From Odiellus spinosus (lineage: Eukaryota; Arthropoda; Arachnida; Opiliones; Phalangiidae), in NCBI GenBank assembly GCA_963920705.1, contig OY987237.1, positions 13,980,601-14,044,600 of the forward strand: DNA of 64,000 nt, given 5' to 3'. Each line of letters begins with the position of its first letter. Position 1 is the first letter of the stretch. Positions 48,157-61,022 of the stretch are shown piece by piece. The position numbers were made by a program, and so were the translations under genes. The notes under the pieces were generated by a model. It worked only from the letters and a program-made list of their open reading frames with translations. It did not search any database and was not told the origin of the DNA.

Positions 48157-48493
48157 CAGAAGCCGATGAAACCCTCCTTTGAAGTCTACTACTCCAATGT
48201 TCCATATAGCGCTCCTCTCTGTATGGGTAAAATTCCCAATTTTACGAGTTAGAAGGGGTCCTACTTCATCCCCCCTGTCTACGCAAAATTGGAAATTCTC
48301 TCTCTCCACAAACGACGACGTTTTTTGGACGAACTCCGAGGCTGCTAGAGATATTCGCTCGACGAGCTCCCGCTCCGAAAACATCTACCGTTAGGAGGCG
48401 TACGAATCGCGCCTTTTGAGAATAACCCATACAGAGAGGGGTAGACAAGACCCGGGAGTAATAGACTTCAAAGGAGGATTTCATCGGCTTCTG
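48157..48493 (+). mobile_element. family A MITE copy 7
   Basis: 337 bp. 7-bp duplication ataatat at 48150-48156 and 48494-48500. Marker types L1 and R1. Confidence 0.91.
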
Positions 48494-48726
48494 ATAATAT
48501 AAATAATGTTACTTAAGTCGCGGGTGGATGATTATTTAATGTTTATTTTATCATGCGCAATGGTGGGTGACGAATAGATGACCAAATGAGAATCAAACCT
48601 TGCCCCCTTCTCGCGGTTAATATAGGTTATAACAACGCCTTTTCTATCTACGACCATGAAAATATTTGACATTAAATTAAGAACTATATAGAGGAGAACA
48701 CACAATCAGTGAAGTGTGGACCTTAA

Positions 48727-49408
48727 AGGGAGGCTGAAGAGAAGTAGTTATATTTATCGATTTAACCAAGAAGGATCAGATAAGGAGAGGAAAAGTGGGG
48801 CTGCGTTGAGTTAGAGAGAGAAGAGCCAACCTCCCACTCGGGTGGAAAGGGGGGATAGGAAATTCTCGAGGTAAACTGTTGTCACGTGGTCGCTAGCTAG
48901 CGCGTCTCATAAAGGATTCGTTTTACCCACGTGACAACAATTTACCACGAAGCATCTCTACCCCCGTCTGGCCCCCTGTTCTCCCAGAGTGGGAGTTTAG
49001 GCCGACGCAGTAGGAGCCGCGCCGTTCCCACTTTTCCTCTCCTTATCTGATCCTTCTTGATTTAATAAACAAACAAATCTACTAAAAAATAAACCAGTTT
49101 GCTTAGAGTATGAATCATCAGTTTCTGAATTGCGCAAAAAAATTGAGAAAGATTTGCATGAAATGCACTCTGACCGATCAAAAAAGAGATCCAGCGACTA
49201 GGTGTCGGGGTTAAATATAGTTACTTTCACTCGCACCATCGAAGGTGTCGTGGTAAATTTTGTTAAACATTTTTTGATTGGTTGAACGGACTGTTTTTAG
49301 ATCGCTGCCGAAATCAGAATGTTTCAAGTTTTTTTGCACACAAACAGGGCTTAACTATTTTTAATGGGCAAAAATGCGATGAGAATTGTTATCCTGATTA
49401 CCTTCCCT
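48727..49408. mobile_element. possible TTAA element split by family C copy 3
   Basis: TTAA then AGGGAGGCTGAAGAG at 48723, and TTCCCT then TTAA at 49403-49412. Without the nested copy it would be about 380 bp. The two tips match only weakly beyond AGGGA, so the pairing is tentative. Confidence 0.4.
48767..49059 (+). mobile_element. family C MITE copy 3
   Basis: 293 bp, the longest copy, with a short internal duplication of CCCCCGT-type sequence near 48960. Ends CAAGAAGGATCAGATAAGG and inverse: both tips share the same substitutions relative to copies 1 and 2. Flanks atttaac (48760-48766) and atttaat (49060-49066) agree at 6 of 7. Confidence 0.88.
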
Positions 49409-49412
49409 TTAA

Positions 49413-50420
49413 AGCACTCTCGCGTCGCGGAGTTAGATGGCACAGGACGCGCAATATCCAATAATATTTTGGGTAAACACACACTTCGTATTTGTTACAA
49501 TTACACCCTCGCTGTTCTGTTATGAAGTCGGACCCCGATTCGACAGTAAACTTAGACGAATTATTCAACGGAGAAAATCTCCAACGCTCGTGAAAATAGT
49601 AAAAATATAGTTAGAAACTTCATCTATTCAAAAACTCTTCAAAATTAGCATATTTTTGACACTAAACAACACTTAAAAAATTTCACTTTATCCCAACCAT
49701 GAAGAAAGCAATATTTTCCAAAGAAATAAGTTCTTTTATAATACCAAATATTAACGTCGTCTGCTTATTTGATCTAGCCTTAAATTTTTCTATTTTGAAC
49801 CTAAAAAGCAGACCGTAAGCTTCCGCTGATGGTCTGTTTGTGCAGTTCAGGTCTTGGATGTGGTAACAAGAGATCATATCGTAAGCGGACTAAGACGACA
49901 TGAACCAACCGATGGAGAAAGATCTTCTATCATTGGTTTACGTAGCGAGGATCAGAAAATTTTGTGTGGGTGCCAAATATAATAATAAGAAAGTGGTAAA
50001 GGTTTATTACGGCTCTATCGTTTCATCTCTACGGGTGTCCGGAAAATATTGATTTCATCTTCACTCTTGAAGCTATCTAGCTGCCTGTTGTATTATTATC
50101 CGTAATAAAAGCTTTGTCCGGAGGAAGTAATTAGTTAGAGAGGCATAAAAAGAATATATATATAGTAAAGGACTTTCCCCGTTGCGTGTCGAGTGTAGGT
50201 CGATTGCTAAAATCGACCAACCGGAAAGCGACGCGTTCAGACAGTTCTCGTTTCTCCGTTGGATTTATACCAGAAAAAAAAAAAAAAAAAAAATGTGAAT
50301 TTCTAATAACCTTAAGTTTTCACAAGTTTTATCAAAGGGATAGCAACACACGGGTTAAAATTTTAAATCTGAAGCCTTGGACTTAAAATAAATGTTCCCA
50401 GAGAATATTAGTTTTTCTAA
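49413..50420. other. no feature recognised
   Basis: AT-rich, with an A run at about 50274-50292. Confidence 0.35.
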
Positions 50421-50427
50421 GATTAAC

Positions 50428-50764
50428 CAGAAGCCGATGAAACCCTCCTTTGAAGTCTATTACTCCCGGGTCTTGTCTACCCCTCTCTGTATGGGTTATT
50501 CTCAAAAGGCGCGATTAGTACGCCTCCTAACGGTAGATGTTTTCGGAGCGGGAGTTCGTCGAGCGAATATCTCTAGCAGCCTCGGAGTTCGTCCAAAAAA
50601 CGTCGTCGTTTGTGGAGAGAGAGAATTTCCAATTTTCCGTAGACAGGGCGGATGAAGTAGGACCCCTTCTAACTCGTAAAATTGGGAATTTTACCCATAC
50701 AGAGAGGAGCGCTATATGGAAAATTGGAGTAGTAGACTTCAAAGGAGGGTTTCATCGGCTTCTG
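50428..50764 (-). mobile_element. family A MITE copy 8 (inverted)
   Basis: 337 bp in the opposite orientation to copies 1-7. Exact 7-bp duplication gattaac at 50421-50427 and 50765-50771. Marker types L1 and R1. Confidence 0.91.
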
Positions 50765-50771
50765 GATTAAC

Positions 50772-51972
50772 TTATAAAAAAAATTAGAATATGACGTCAC
50801 TAGCTATTAACCATAATTCTAAACTACATTTTCCCTTCACTTTAAGATAAGCTTAGTTTCGTTAATTATATTAACTTAGATATTTGTTAAACATCGCTAA
50901 GCCTAATACGGGAGTTAAATCACTAAATGTAATTTAAATTCACGCGCTTTAAATTTTATATCAATCCTAGTTTAATATAAATACTAGTTTTTGGGACTAA
51001 ATGGTTAACGTTTTAACCTTGACTATATCATGGACTCAATAAACCATTGTAGATTGATTTTAGATGACATTGATTTCAAAATGTAATTAGGAAGGGAAAA
51101 AAAACACGTTTAACCGTGAACTTTAAGGGTTAAATAAAAAAAACACAACCAAAAGTCAGTAAACTCATTTCGTCTGTCAAAAACAAATAAAAAAATACAG
51201 TTTCCATTAAGAAGTGATTGAATATGATCAGTTTTCACCAAGTTTTAAACTAGAATTCAATCAAACTCTATGACGTGATGTCTATGAGATCAAGGGAAGG
51301 ATAGTCGCGTAAATGTTGAAATATCGAAGTGATCGAAGAAAACCAATACTTTTCTAAGGAGAAAATCCCTTTCAGAAGAGGGCTAAAGGTGAAATGTCTT
51401 CTTACAGTACTAACAAAGCTTGTTTGACTATATTAAATCCCTTTTAGTAGGGCCAACTGACATGAAAAGTAAAACTGAACGTAAGGAAAATTCTCCTCGA
51501 TTTAGTATACAAGAGTTACAGGTATTTTGGCTGCCAAGGCTTAAGCTTTTCTTTTCCAGAAAAGAAGGATTCCTGTAAGACCCAAATGTCATTCGTGGCT
51601 ATACGGCTGTTCATAAACACTTTGCAAAACTATTTCTTGCCGTTATTTATTTTAATACGAGTGTATTAATCCGCCAATGTTTTCGTTACATTATAAAATC
51701 GTTCTAGAATGAAAATATAGGGGCCAAAAGAAAACCTCTGGTAATAAATCCTAAATCCTTTATGCTGGATGCCGCTAGAGTCTTTACTTTTAAAAGCATC
51801 ATTTCGCTGAGAGATATTTGAGGTAGTATATAGCCTTTTGAAATATCGTCTCACACTGAGATTTCAATTATATAAAGTTAAAGAAAAGTATTGAAAAAGT
51901 TTGGTGGGTTTTAATTTCAGTTCAGGCGCAAATCTGGCCAATCAGATTAACTACTTCCGGAACCTTATGTTA
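50772..51972. other. no feature recognised
   Basis: AT-rich spacer. Confidence 0.35.
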
Positions 51973-51979
51973 ATAATAT

Positions 51980-52021
51980 CAAGAATTCATTCAGGTGCCA
52001 TGGAACCTGAATGAATTCTTG
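51980..52021. mobile_element. 42-bp mini-foldback with 7-bp TSD
   Basis: A perfect 17-base inverted repeat (CAAGAATTCATTCAGGT and its inverse) around an 8-base centre. It is flanked exactly by ataatat at 51973-51979 and 52022-52028. It has the same CA..TG tips and duplication length as families A, C and D, and its CAAG start is shared with family C. Confidence 0.7.
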
Positions 52022-52253
52022 ATAATATAGGTACCGTTGAAGGCTAGATTTTATAATTTCCTTGGACTTACGTAAATAATTTAAGTGAAAATTGATAATT
52101 ACTAAATACTCATGATTTAAATATTAAAAGTTTAAAATTACATCGTAATCTTTGGAAATTTTTTGAAACTAAAATACTATGGTCACGTGTCTATTTGAAA
52201 GCAAACGGAGTTAATTCTAGCGAGTTTTGTCACGTGATACGGTGTCTTGTTCG

Positions 52254-52338
52254 TTAAATTCATAAATAAACAAGGCGTATTTGAGTTTCACGGTCACCGT
52301 ACTGGTCAAACCAGTACGGTGCGTTTATGAATTTAGCT
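52254..52338. repeat. imperfect foldback
   Basis: TAAATTCATAAA near 52256 pairs with TTTATGAATTTA near 52325. A tighter hairpin CACCGTACTGGT/ACCAGTACGGTG lies at the centre. No target-site duplication is visible. Confidence 0.55.
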
Positions 52339-54134
52339 CTAATCTACAAGCCTATCGTTAATTATGCCTTAAAACCAAATTAAATCATCATTTGAAACAA
52401 AATATCTATAGATATTAATATTAAAAAAACTAATTTCAAAATTAACTCATTTCTAAACTCATTTTCATTTGGTTAATTGTCACAACCTCACTTTAAATAA
52501 TTGTAATCTATAAATTTCAACCCTTTTGCAAATTGCAATTGTTCAATTCCTAATCGCATAAATTGAGTATATATTATAATTGTCCGGTATCTTTTAACGT
52601 CTGATACTGAAGCTTACATTATTAAACCATTAATTTACCCATATCTTTAGACACTAATTAATAATAGACTAGTTAATAACAATAGCTTATCGCGTTTCCG
52701 ACAAATCACAGAGTTTATTCTAATCGTTTTGATGGAAAGTCCTTTAATTTACGAATACGTACGCGTATACGAAGCAAAAAGGCAATAGAATCTGCAAACA
52801 AGGCGCCTTATCACTTGGGTTAAATTTTTAATCTATCGCGAGTTCCCTATACATAATGTTAAAATATATAACAATAGCTTTATATACGTGGCAATCCCGA
52901 GATTATACAAGCATCTGTAGTACATCTGGATGAATTCCCATCCACGTTAAGTTTTGGCCCATCGCGTATTTACTAAAATCTGGAGGATTTCAGATTTAAT
53001 AAATCAGAATGGATCGATTGGGTTCGAGTGATGAGAATATATTCAAACCCTCCCACATTCACTCGCCAACCCATATTCTGTATAATAGATTTCAAAGGAG
53101 AAGTGTTATCAAAAATTTTGTTTAATTTGTATATATCCTGAATGTATGTAAACATACGAGTAAAATGTAAAGTAACTAAAAAGAAAGCAGTTTGTCTAAA
53201 GAGATTAAGCTAGAATTAGTTTAATTTAGATTTAATCGCGTTTTGTTGCAATACTAAGAATTAAACGAAAAGGTCCTAACTTTTAAGTTCAGTATACAAA
53301 TTATATTAGGATTAATTTTCCCATTGAATTTTTTTAAATAGAGATCGTTCTAAATTTGGATAATTAGCTTTTAGTGTCAAGGTTGCGTTCAGCGACGTGT
53401 ACCGAAGATACCACCACCATATAAAATACGTAAACGGGTAGCCTACCGGACACTTTGTTTGCGCGGCTGTATGTAGTCTAACGGCCAATTTTCACTTTGT
53501 AATAATCTGGGTCTCAGTGATCGCATTCAAAGCTAGTCTAACTTAATCATTTGGACGTCGATCATTAAAATCGATCAGGTGGACAAATTCTACGATATTA
53601 AACTTGAATTTCTGCGCTTTGTATATTCACTAATGATCAGTTTCTAATCGATTATTTAATCGCGAGATTTGTCCTTTATTTAGCAAATGCCACGGAGTTC
53701 TAGCACAAAAGAGCTTTGATCCATTAATGCGTATAGGAAAGCTCAGAGAGAAAAGGGTACTACATCAGCTGTTACGACGCCTTTTGCTCCAGAAAATTTA
53801 ATTTAGGGTTCAAAAGTGGAGGGAGGACATAAACAGCCTATTGGGGTTGTGTCCCCAAGTGGAAAATATCAACGCGAAAAGACCTGGCAGCTTAATTCCT
53901 ATCGCGAGCCAATATTCAATCGAATTCTTTGTTATTAAATTTCGAAGATGGTGCTGCGCTTTCCAGGGATACTTGAAATGCTTTCTTATAGACATATCTC
54001 AAAGGTTTGGCCACACTTATTATAAAATTCAGAATTTAACTAAACTGAGTCAGTACGCGCGAATCTAAAGAAGAGTACTTTACATAATCTAAGTTCACTT
54101 CTACAATTTTTTCACCTTTCCCCATATGTAACCC
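52339..54134. other. no feature recognised
   Basis: AT-rich, with a slightly GC-richer stretch near 53380-53480. No gene can be supported. Confidence 0.35.
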
Positions 54135-54138
54135 TTAA

Positions 54139-54572
54139 AGGGAGAATGCAACCTAATTACAAGTGATTTTTTATCGATTCCTTATCGTTTAAATAGGCCT
54201 AATCCACCGATAAAAAGTTTACAATACAAATATTAAACTAGAAATAAATTTAAAACTTACCCTGAAAATAGGCTTAGCGGGATTCATGGAGATCCTGAAT
54301 TGCCCCCGTGTAAGGTCTAGCGACCAATGAGCGAAGGCCCGTCGTTCACGCGAGATCTCCACGAGACTTACGTCGCGCGCGATTGGTCGCTAGACCTTAC
54401 ACGCGAGGAAATCAGGAGCTCCATGAATCCCACTAAGCCTATTTTCAGGGTAAGTTTTAAATTTATTTCTAGTTTAATATTTGTTTGTAAATTTTTTAAA
54501 TAGTGGATTAGGCCTATTTAAACAATAAGGAATCGATAAAAAAATCACTTGTTGTTAGGTTGCATCCTCCCT
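54139..54572. mobile_element. family E TTAA foldback, complete copy
   Basis: 434 bp between TTAA at 54135-54138 and 54573-54576, very similar to 44437-44869. The arms carry CTTACCCTGAAAATAGG and, inverted on the right, CCTATTTTCAGGGTAAG, a back-to-back splice-site-like word. Confidence 0.9.
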
Positions 54573-54576
54573 TTAA

Positions 54577-57500
54577 AGGGTAACCAAGTTTTCTTGGTTC
54601 TACATTTTTAGCGCTGAGTAGTAAATGATTAAGTAAAATTTGTGGATTTAAGTATTTTCCGTAAAGTAAACTACAAGTTATTTCCTTTATCATACTCTTA
54701 TCATGATGAGGCACTTTATCAGCCTTAGCTACGAGCTAAATACCAATTTTTAAATATAGTTTCAGTCCCAAAAACAATATATTTTAAATTCTAAACATTC
54801 TCAAATTAAACCAGACGAAGAATATGTTCTATTACCTTCAACGCTAAAAGATAAAAAACCTTTATCTAATCAAACAAAATCGTAAAAACATGAAATTATT
54901 AAACTTATTTTCTACCAAGACTAACACTCCTCCTCCTTTTTCCTCTACCATATCATATGGTTACCTTACTTCCAATCCATCAATTTTGTTGAATAACCAA
55001 CCGGAAGTTTTATTTTTAAAGTATAAATCCCTGTATTATCCCAAAATATGCCCCCTTTTTTTCTTCTTCCAAAAAAATTTCATGGTGTATAGTCGAGAAC
55101 CTCTAGGCTATCTTCTCTAATATCAAAGACTATTTCGCGACTCCCGCTTTGCTGCACGACCGAAAAGCTTGAAGATTACGAGGGCCCCTATGTAGGGGCT
55201 AAACATATCCCTCGTTTATCTTCATCTTCTCCTTAGCTCGTGCAATAACTTCCCATCAGTACTCGTATCACACTGCGTCTCCAACTTCCGTTAAGGGTCT
55301 ATATATACCCCTTTCCCCATCTCTAGAATGTTCGCGAAGTACCATTTAATGGAGAAATGGTAAGCGACAGGGGGAAAAAAACTTATCCAAGGGAACGTGA
55401 AAAGAACTTGGTCAAGGAATTTATCTCAGTTTTAATAGTTTTGAACTTTGAAGAAGTTATGAATGATAATAAAGCTAGGTGGCATCGCTAAAAAAGCTCA
55501 AGAGATCACAACAGTTCTTGTACTGTCAAAGATGATGAACTCGCGTGAACTTTAGAACGAATTCAAGAATGACGTCCCCCTCGTAATAAAGTTTTTGGGC
55601 GTGGTTCAAATTATGATAGGAATTCGCTTACATAAACTAAGATTAAACTTAACCACTCGTGTAATTGGTTTATTGTAACCAAGGGCTAATTTTCCCGCCT
55701 TTTCAGTAAAGTTGGACGAATTTATATTTCAATTTCCTAATGGTTAAACTCATTTATTTTAACGCGAGACTTAAAATATGTTAAATATTAACGAAGTTTT
55801 TCGACTCACCCACCAAACAATGAAATATTCATAAATATATTTTGAGATACTCACCTGAAAATAGAAAAAAAAAGAAAAGAAATTTGATTAGTCATGGGAT
55901 AAATTCAAAATGAAACAAAAATTATTATTAGCAACAAGTTACTTTCATATTTCATTTAAAGGACTAGCCTCGTAATAATAAAATTGGCTAAATCTAAAAA
56001 TTCGAAAAATGTCTCGAGTATGAGAAGAAATCTTGACGTTAAAATCTAATGCAAACACTCGTGATAAGTCGAACGAGACAGCCAAATACAAAATGCTATA
56101 TCCTTTTGCAGACTTATGCTTTGGGAGTTAGAGAAATGAATCATTAAATGGCGCTTGTAGTATAGGAGGGGGTTGTACTAGTTTGCGTAATTATCTCTAA
56201 CTCTAATATTCTTTATCAGATTATATATTTAATTTATGTCTATATTTTCAACAAAAAAATATAGAAAAGGTGGCCCTATTCACGGTACATTCCTCAAAAA
56301 TTATTTTCAACGTGAAATTGTACCGGGTATCGAAACTATTTTCGTCAAAACTCAATATAACACTAAAATTCATCGTCCTGTCCTTTAACTTCAGTACACT
56401 TTTAGGGTGGAAATTCTATTCATCATTCTTTTTATACCCCAAGGTCCAAGACGATGGGTTTTTCTCCTTCATCAGTTTTTCCGCCTCCGTATCAACGTCA
56501 TTTAAGATTGGGAAGAAACGAAAATAAAGGTAAACCCCCCTTTGAATGCGCTGTCAAGTGATATTGAAGTCAAATATACTCTATGGGATTTTAAAGCTAT
56601 ACGTGGACACTGGGGTCGAGCGGGAAAGAATCCCAGGAAGGAGGAGGAAAGGTTTTCAATCGCGAGTTTCACGTTTATATCCGTCCCTTTTGTAAACGTC
56701 ACATTTCCCCCGAACCACGTTCCAATGGTTTCACTCAGTTATTCCTATATAAACATAGCAGTTGTGCTTATTTTGATACTGAGAAAGACTTGGGAACTGC
56801 CATTACTCAGTTTTCTTTAGGGCTTGTTCGATTTAGCACACAGAGCTACGTGAGAATTTAAAGGGAAAGAAAACTATAATTTTTCAAATGGGTTTAAATC
56901 TCTGGTTTAAATTTAATCAACATGAGGGAACCTTAACAATCGATCACAGGGTATGAGTCATTTATTACTTATATCATTCAAATATACTGAAGTTTTCGAA
57001 AAGATGAGGCAAAAACGAATTTGGCTTCATATAAGAAATGAAATTCATGTTTCAAAGCTTACAAAATCGATTTTGAAGTCTAAAGAAAAACGTCATTGAT
57101 TGGTAAGATAATTTGGCAGTCACAGACTGGCTACTACACTTCTTTAGATTTTTACTAAATTAAGTTCATGCTTAAAAACAAGCTAAATTTTGGGAATCAG
57201 TCGATAATATTGCCAGCCAGTTTTGTCAGTGTATACGCGGTGCCAATGGGTGGGAGATGTACTTGTGACGTTAATGATGACTAATAAAGGCACGCTAGCT
57301 GAAAGAGCAAGACAGAAACTGATTTTTAAAACCAATTCACTCCCTTTTCAATCATAACTGAATAAAAAAGGAAAACGTGCGAAAGCTCTCCTAGACATAA
57401 AATGTTTTTCATAACCATGACGTAACAGCCCCATAAATAAGTAATCACTGTGGTCAATAAAATACGTGTTCTTTCTCGTAAGATAAATTTTGTTTCCCTG

Positions 57501-58098
57501 ATCATCTCTTTTGTCTACATCTCGATTACGCGTGGTAGTTTTCCTTTAGGGATGGGTCGATTCGGTCGTCGGAGAAATATATCCGCGTAAGCTTTTATAA
57601 AAATCCCTGTCGGGAATTCCGTTGGCGATCAAGTCTCGTCTAGAGGTTTCCTACCTAAAATATATCCATCTATCTTTCTCAGGTATCAAGGAACGATTCA
57701 GAGAGGTGTTTGACTATGTAAATGTCTCAGTTTGGGGCTTGTAGATCTTTTAGGAGGAGTAATACGTATGTCTGTAACCTAGAATCCTTGAACCGTTATA
57801 CCCTTGTTTATTTATACAAACACGGTGCGTATGATACCATACTTTATAGAAATTTAATCAAGCGATGAATGACAGTCGTAAAAATACTACACGCGGATTA
57901 AGGTTTACTACAAATTATTGTTATTATTATAAATAATTAACAATGTAAAGTATTTAAATTTGTATCTGTTGTGTTAATACATAAATTTTATATTTCCTCA
58001 AAGAGAGAATGAAAACCGCCCAGAGGAAATCGAGTGTTAATACCTTCAAAAATTTAAATTTTTGCATAAAAAATTAACTTTATGTCGGTTCATTTTTG
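54577..58098. other. 3.5-kb stretch without a recognised feature
   Basis: Short open frames at 56270-56527, 56502-56702 (minus) and 56542-56820 lie in a GC-richer patch but match no family I know. I looked here for the first Polo exon and did not find it. Confidence 0.35.
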
Positions 58099-58105
58099 AA
58101 ATTAC

Positions 58106-58442
58106 CAGAAGCCGATGAAACCCTCCTTTGAAGTCTATTACTCCCTGGTCTTGTCTACCCCTCTCTGTATGGGTTATTCTCAAAAGGCGCGATTCGTACG
58201 CCTCCTAACGGTAGATGTTTTCGGAGCGGGAGTTCGTCGAGCGAATATCTCTAGCAGCCTTGGAGTTCGTCCAAAAAACGTCGTCGTTTGTGGAGAGTGA
58301 GAATTTCCAATTTTGCGTAGACAGGGGGGATGAAGTAGGACCCCTTCTATCTCGTAAAATTGGGAATTTTACCCATACAGAGAGGAGCGCTATATGGAAC
58401 ATTGGAGTAGTAGACTTCAAAGGAGGGTTTCATCGGCTTCTG
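58106..58442 (-). mobile_element. family A MITE copy 9 (inverted)
   Basis: 337 bp. Exact 7-bp duplication aaattac at 58099-58105 and 58443-58449. The left marker is intermediate between L1 and L2; the right marker is R1. Confidence 0.91.
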
Positions 58443-58449
58443 AAATTAC

Positions 58450-59664
58450 GGTTAAGGGTTAATTTCAAACCATTGCTAACTGTAATTAAATGATTACGGA
58501 AATTAAAAACCTCGTTTTAATTATTAAACTACATTTCAAGCATGGTAAATTTGTTTCGGTGTGTCTTTAAAAGTTTATTTAAAATTAATTTCAACTTCTG
58601 ACCCGACTTGCGAATATTACCACGAGTTTAAAAACTTATTTTACTATCATTTTCCACACTTATATTACACCAAGCGAGAAAATTGGATGGATGTTGTATT
58701 TTATAAAAGAAAAAACAAAAAACCGGTAGAAACGAAACAGCTAGAACAATCAATCTATTATGTTCAGCTTCTTAGCTAACGGTTTTAATTTTTTGTTTTT
58801 TTTCTTCAACCGTTAAGTTTAAAAGCGCGCCTTTTAAACCGGAAAGTTTAAAAAAATTAAGGAAAAAAAGCTACGAGAAACAAAAAAAGTGAATAATAAG
58901 AAAATTAATGACCCCGCGAACGCAACAGGAAGCGATGGAAGGTAGCCAAATTGATAACAAAAGAAATTTCAGAAAAATTTCAAAACGGAAAATGATTATT
59001 TTATCATATTTCTGTCAAAATTTAAAGGCTTACCTTTGAAAGATATTAATATTAACGTTGAAACAATAACACTAAGCAGTTTGTCGATAATTTACGCAAC
59101 GGAGCTTAAAATATCGCGGCTTTGAATAATTTATTATAATTGGATATTTAAAGGAGAGATGAAAATTTTATTATTCGATAATTTTACTTCGTATTAATGG
59201 TAAATTGTAATAGTTAAAGCGTTACTAATTCCAAACCTTTCCGCTTGAATAAAATCACAAGTTAATTTTTTAAACCCAACGATGTAGAGAGTTTCTTAGG
59301 AAAAAAAAAATATATATATATATATATATTTACTGAAGGCAATTAGCGTAAAAATCTGAAGGGAATATATTTTTTTCTTTCACATCAAGTGCTAATTAGT
59401 CAAGCTAATCAAGAAATCGTGATTGATTTCTAGTTTGCATAAAAAAAGGAGTCGAGGTAGATTGCTACTAGAGGGCCAAGTGGAGAGGTTAATAATTTTA
59501 GGGCGAAGACTGATTACCGCGATACACGTACGTCACGGAAAAGTAATTTTCTTTGAAACAAAAGACTTAGGCAAATCGTGGAAAGAGATCATTTAAATCG
59601 GTTTTAATATAAAGAACTTCATACGGACTTTTTCCACAAACGAAATATTAACTATGAAATTCGA
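58450..59664. other. no feature recognised
   Basis: AT-rich, with an (AT)n microsatellite at about 59310-59330. Confidence 0.35.
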
Positions 59665-59671
59665 GTACAAC

Positions 59672-60004
59672 CAGAAGCCGATGAAACCCTCCTTTGAAGT
59701 CTACTACTCCAATGTTCGATATAGCGCTCCTCTCTGTATGGGTAAAATTCACAATTTTACGAGCTAGAAGGGGTCCTACTTCATCCCCCCTGTCTACGGA
59801 AAATTGGAAATTCTCTCTCCACAAACGACGACGTTTTTGGACGAACTCCGAGGCTGCTAGAGATATTCGCTCGACGAACTCCCGCTCCGAAAATATCTAC
59901 CGTTAGGAGGCGTACGAATCGCGCTTTTTGAAACTAACCCATACAGAGAGGGGTAGACAAGACCAGGAGTAATAGACTTCAAAGGAGGGTTTCATCGGCT
60001 TCTG
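59672..60004 (+). mobile_element. family A MITE copy 10
   Basis: 333 bp, slightly shortened. Exact 7-bp duplication gtacaac at 59665-59671 and 60005-60011. Left marker close to L1, right marker R2. Confidence 0.91.
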
Positions 60005-60011
60005 GTACAAC

Positions 60012-60832
60012 TAATATTTGTTCATCAAATTGGACATTTTAAACCCCCTCTCTTTGCCTTTACTAACACTACTTGTAGGTATTGTTGTATAATGTAGGGT
60101 GTCGTGATGTTTTACATTCTGTATCACTTAGGAACTACCGTGAGAAAATATTGTTAGAAGTTTCGAACAAACGAGGAGGCTATACTTTTTATCGAGACAA
60201 TTTTACTTTTAGTCAAGACTAAATGGGTTAGTAATAGAAGGGTCTCATTCTCTTTGCTAGTGGTGTCAAGTGATAGCGACGATCTTTGGAGTACTGTAGA
60301 CAGTACTTAATCTTAACAAGAGGTCCTGCATGAATTTAAAGGTCAAGTCTTATAAAAGAAATAGAAAAAGATTATGAATCTCCATATTGATTCTTAATTT
60401 GTTCTTTTAGGGTTTATCACACCAAAACCGGATTTTCCCCAAATTTTCTCCAAATTTTAGTATTTATAAGACGTACTAATTTATTAAGTTTAAAATTGAT
60501 TAAGTTCTTATACCGGTCGTGTCCGAAAACCCATGGAATATTATTTTTTGTTAATTGGCTAAAGTAAAACACAGTTTCCCAGTATTGCCCTTTATTTGAC
60601 AAGAAGAAAAACGGGGGTGCCTCTTTTGATCGGAGTGGCGTCATCTTCTTGAAGTGGCGTCATGGTCGGTGGACTCCTGGTCCTTAATTAGCCGGTGAAC
60701 TATTTCGAGGCAGCCAAGTAGAACAAAGGAATGGAGTTAGTACTTAGGAGGCCCCCTTTCACTTTCTTTAGACTGGAGATTTAGTCTTACTGACGCGAAG
60801 ATAAGAAATGAAGAGGGAGGGTTTGCTACCAA

Positions 60833-60864
<32 letters not shown>

Positions 60865-61022
60865 ACCTTCCGGGTATATACACTTTCACCTTTCGTAATG
60901 ATTTTTACCAACTATTCTTATACGGTACGTTTAGAAAGTAAAAAAATTAAGTTTTCCTCCAGGCAGTGTGAGATTTTAAAGGAATACACTCTGAAAGCGA
61001 GATATTTCGATTTGGGTCCAAG
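60012..61022. other. no gene recognised; AT microsatellite
   Basis: (AT)n run at about 60839-60863 following an A run. Nothing else. Confidence 0.4.
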
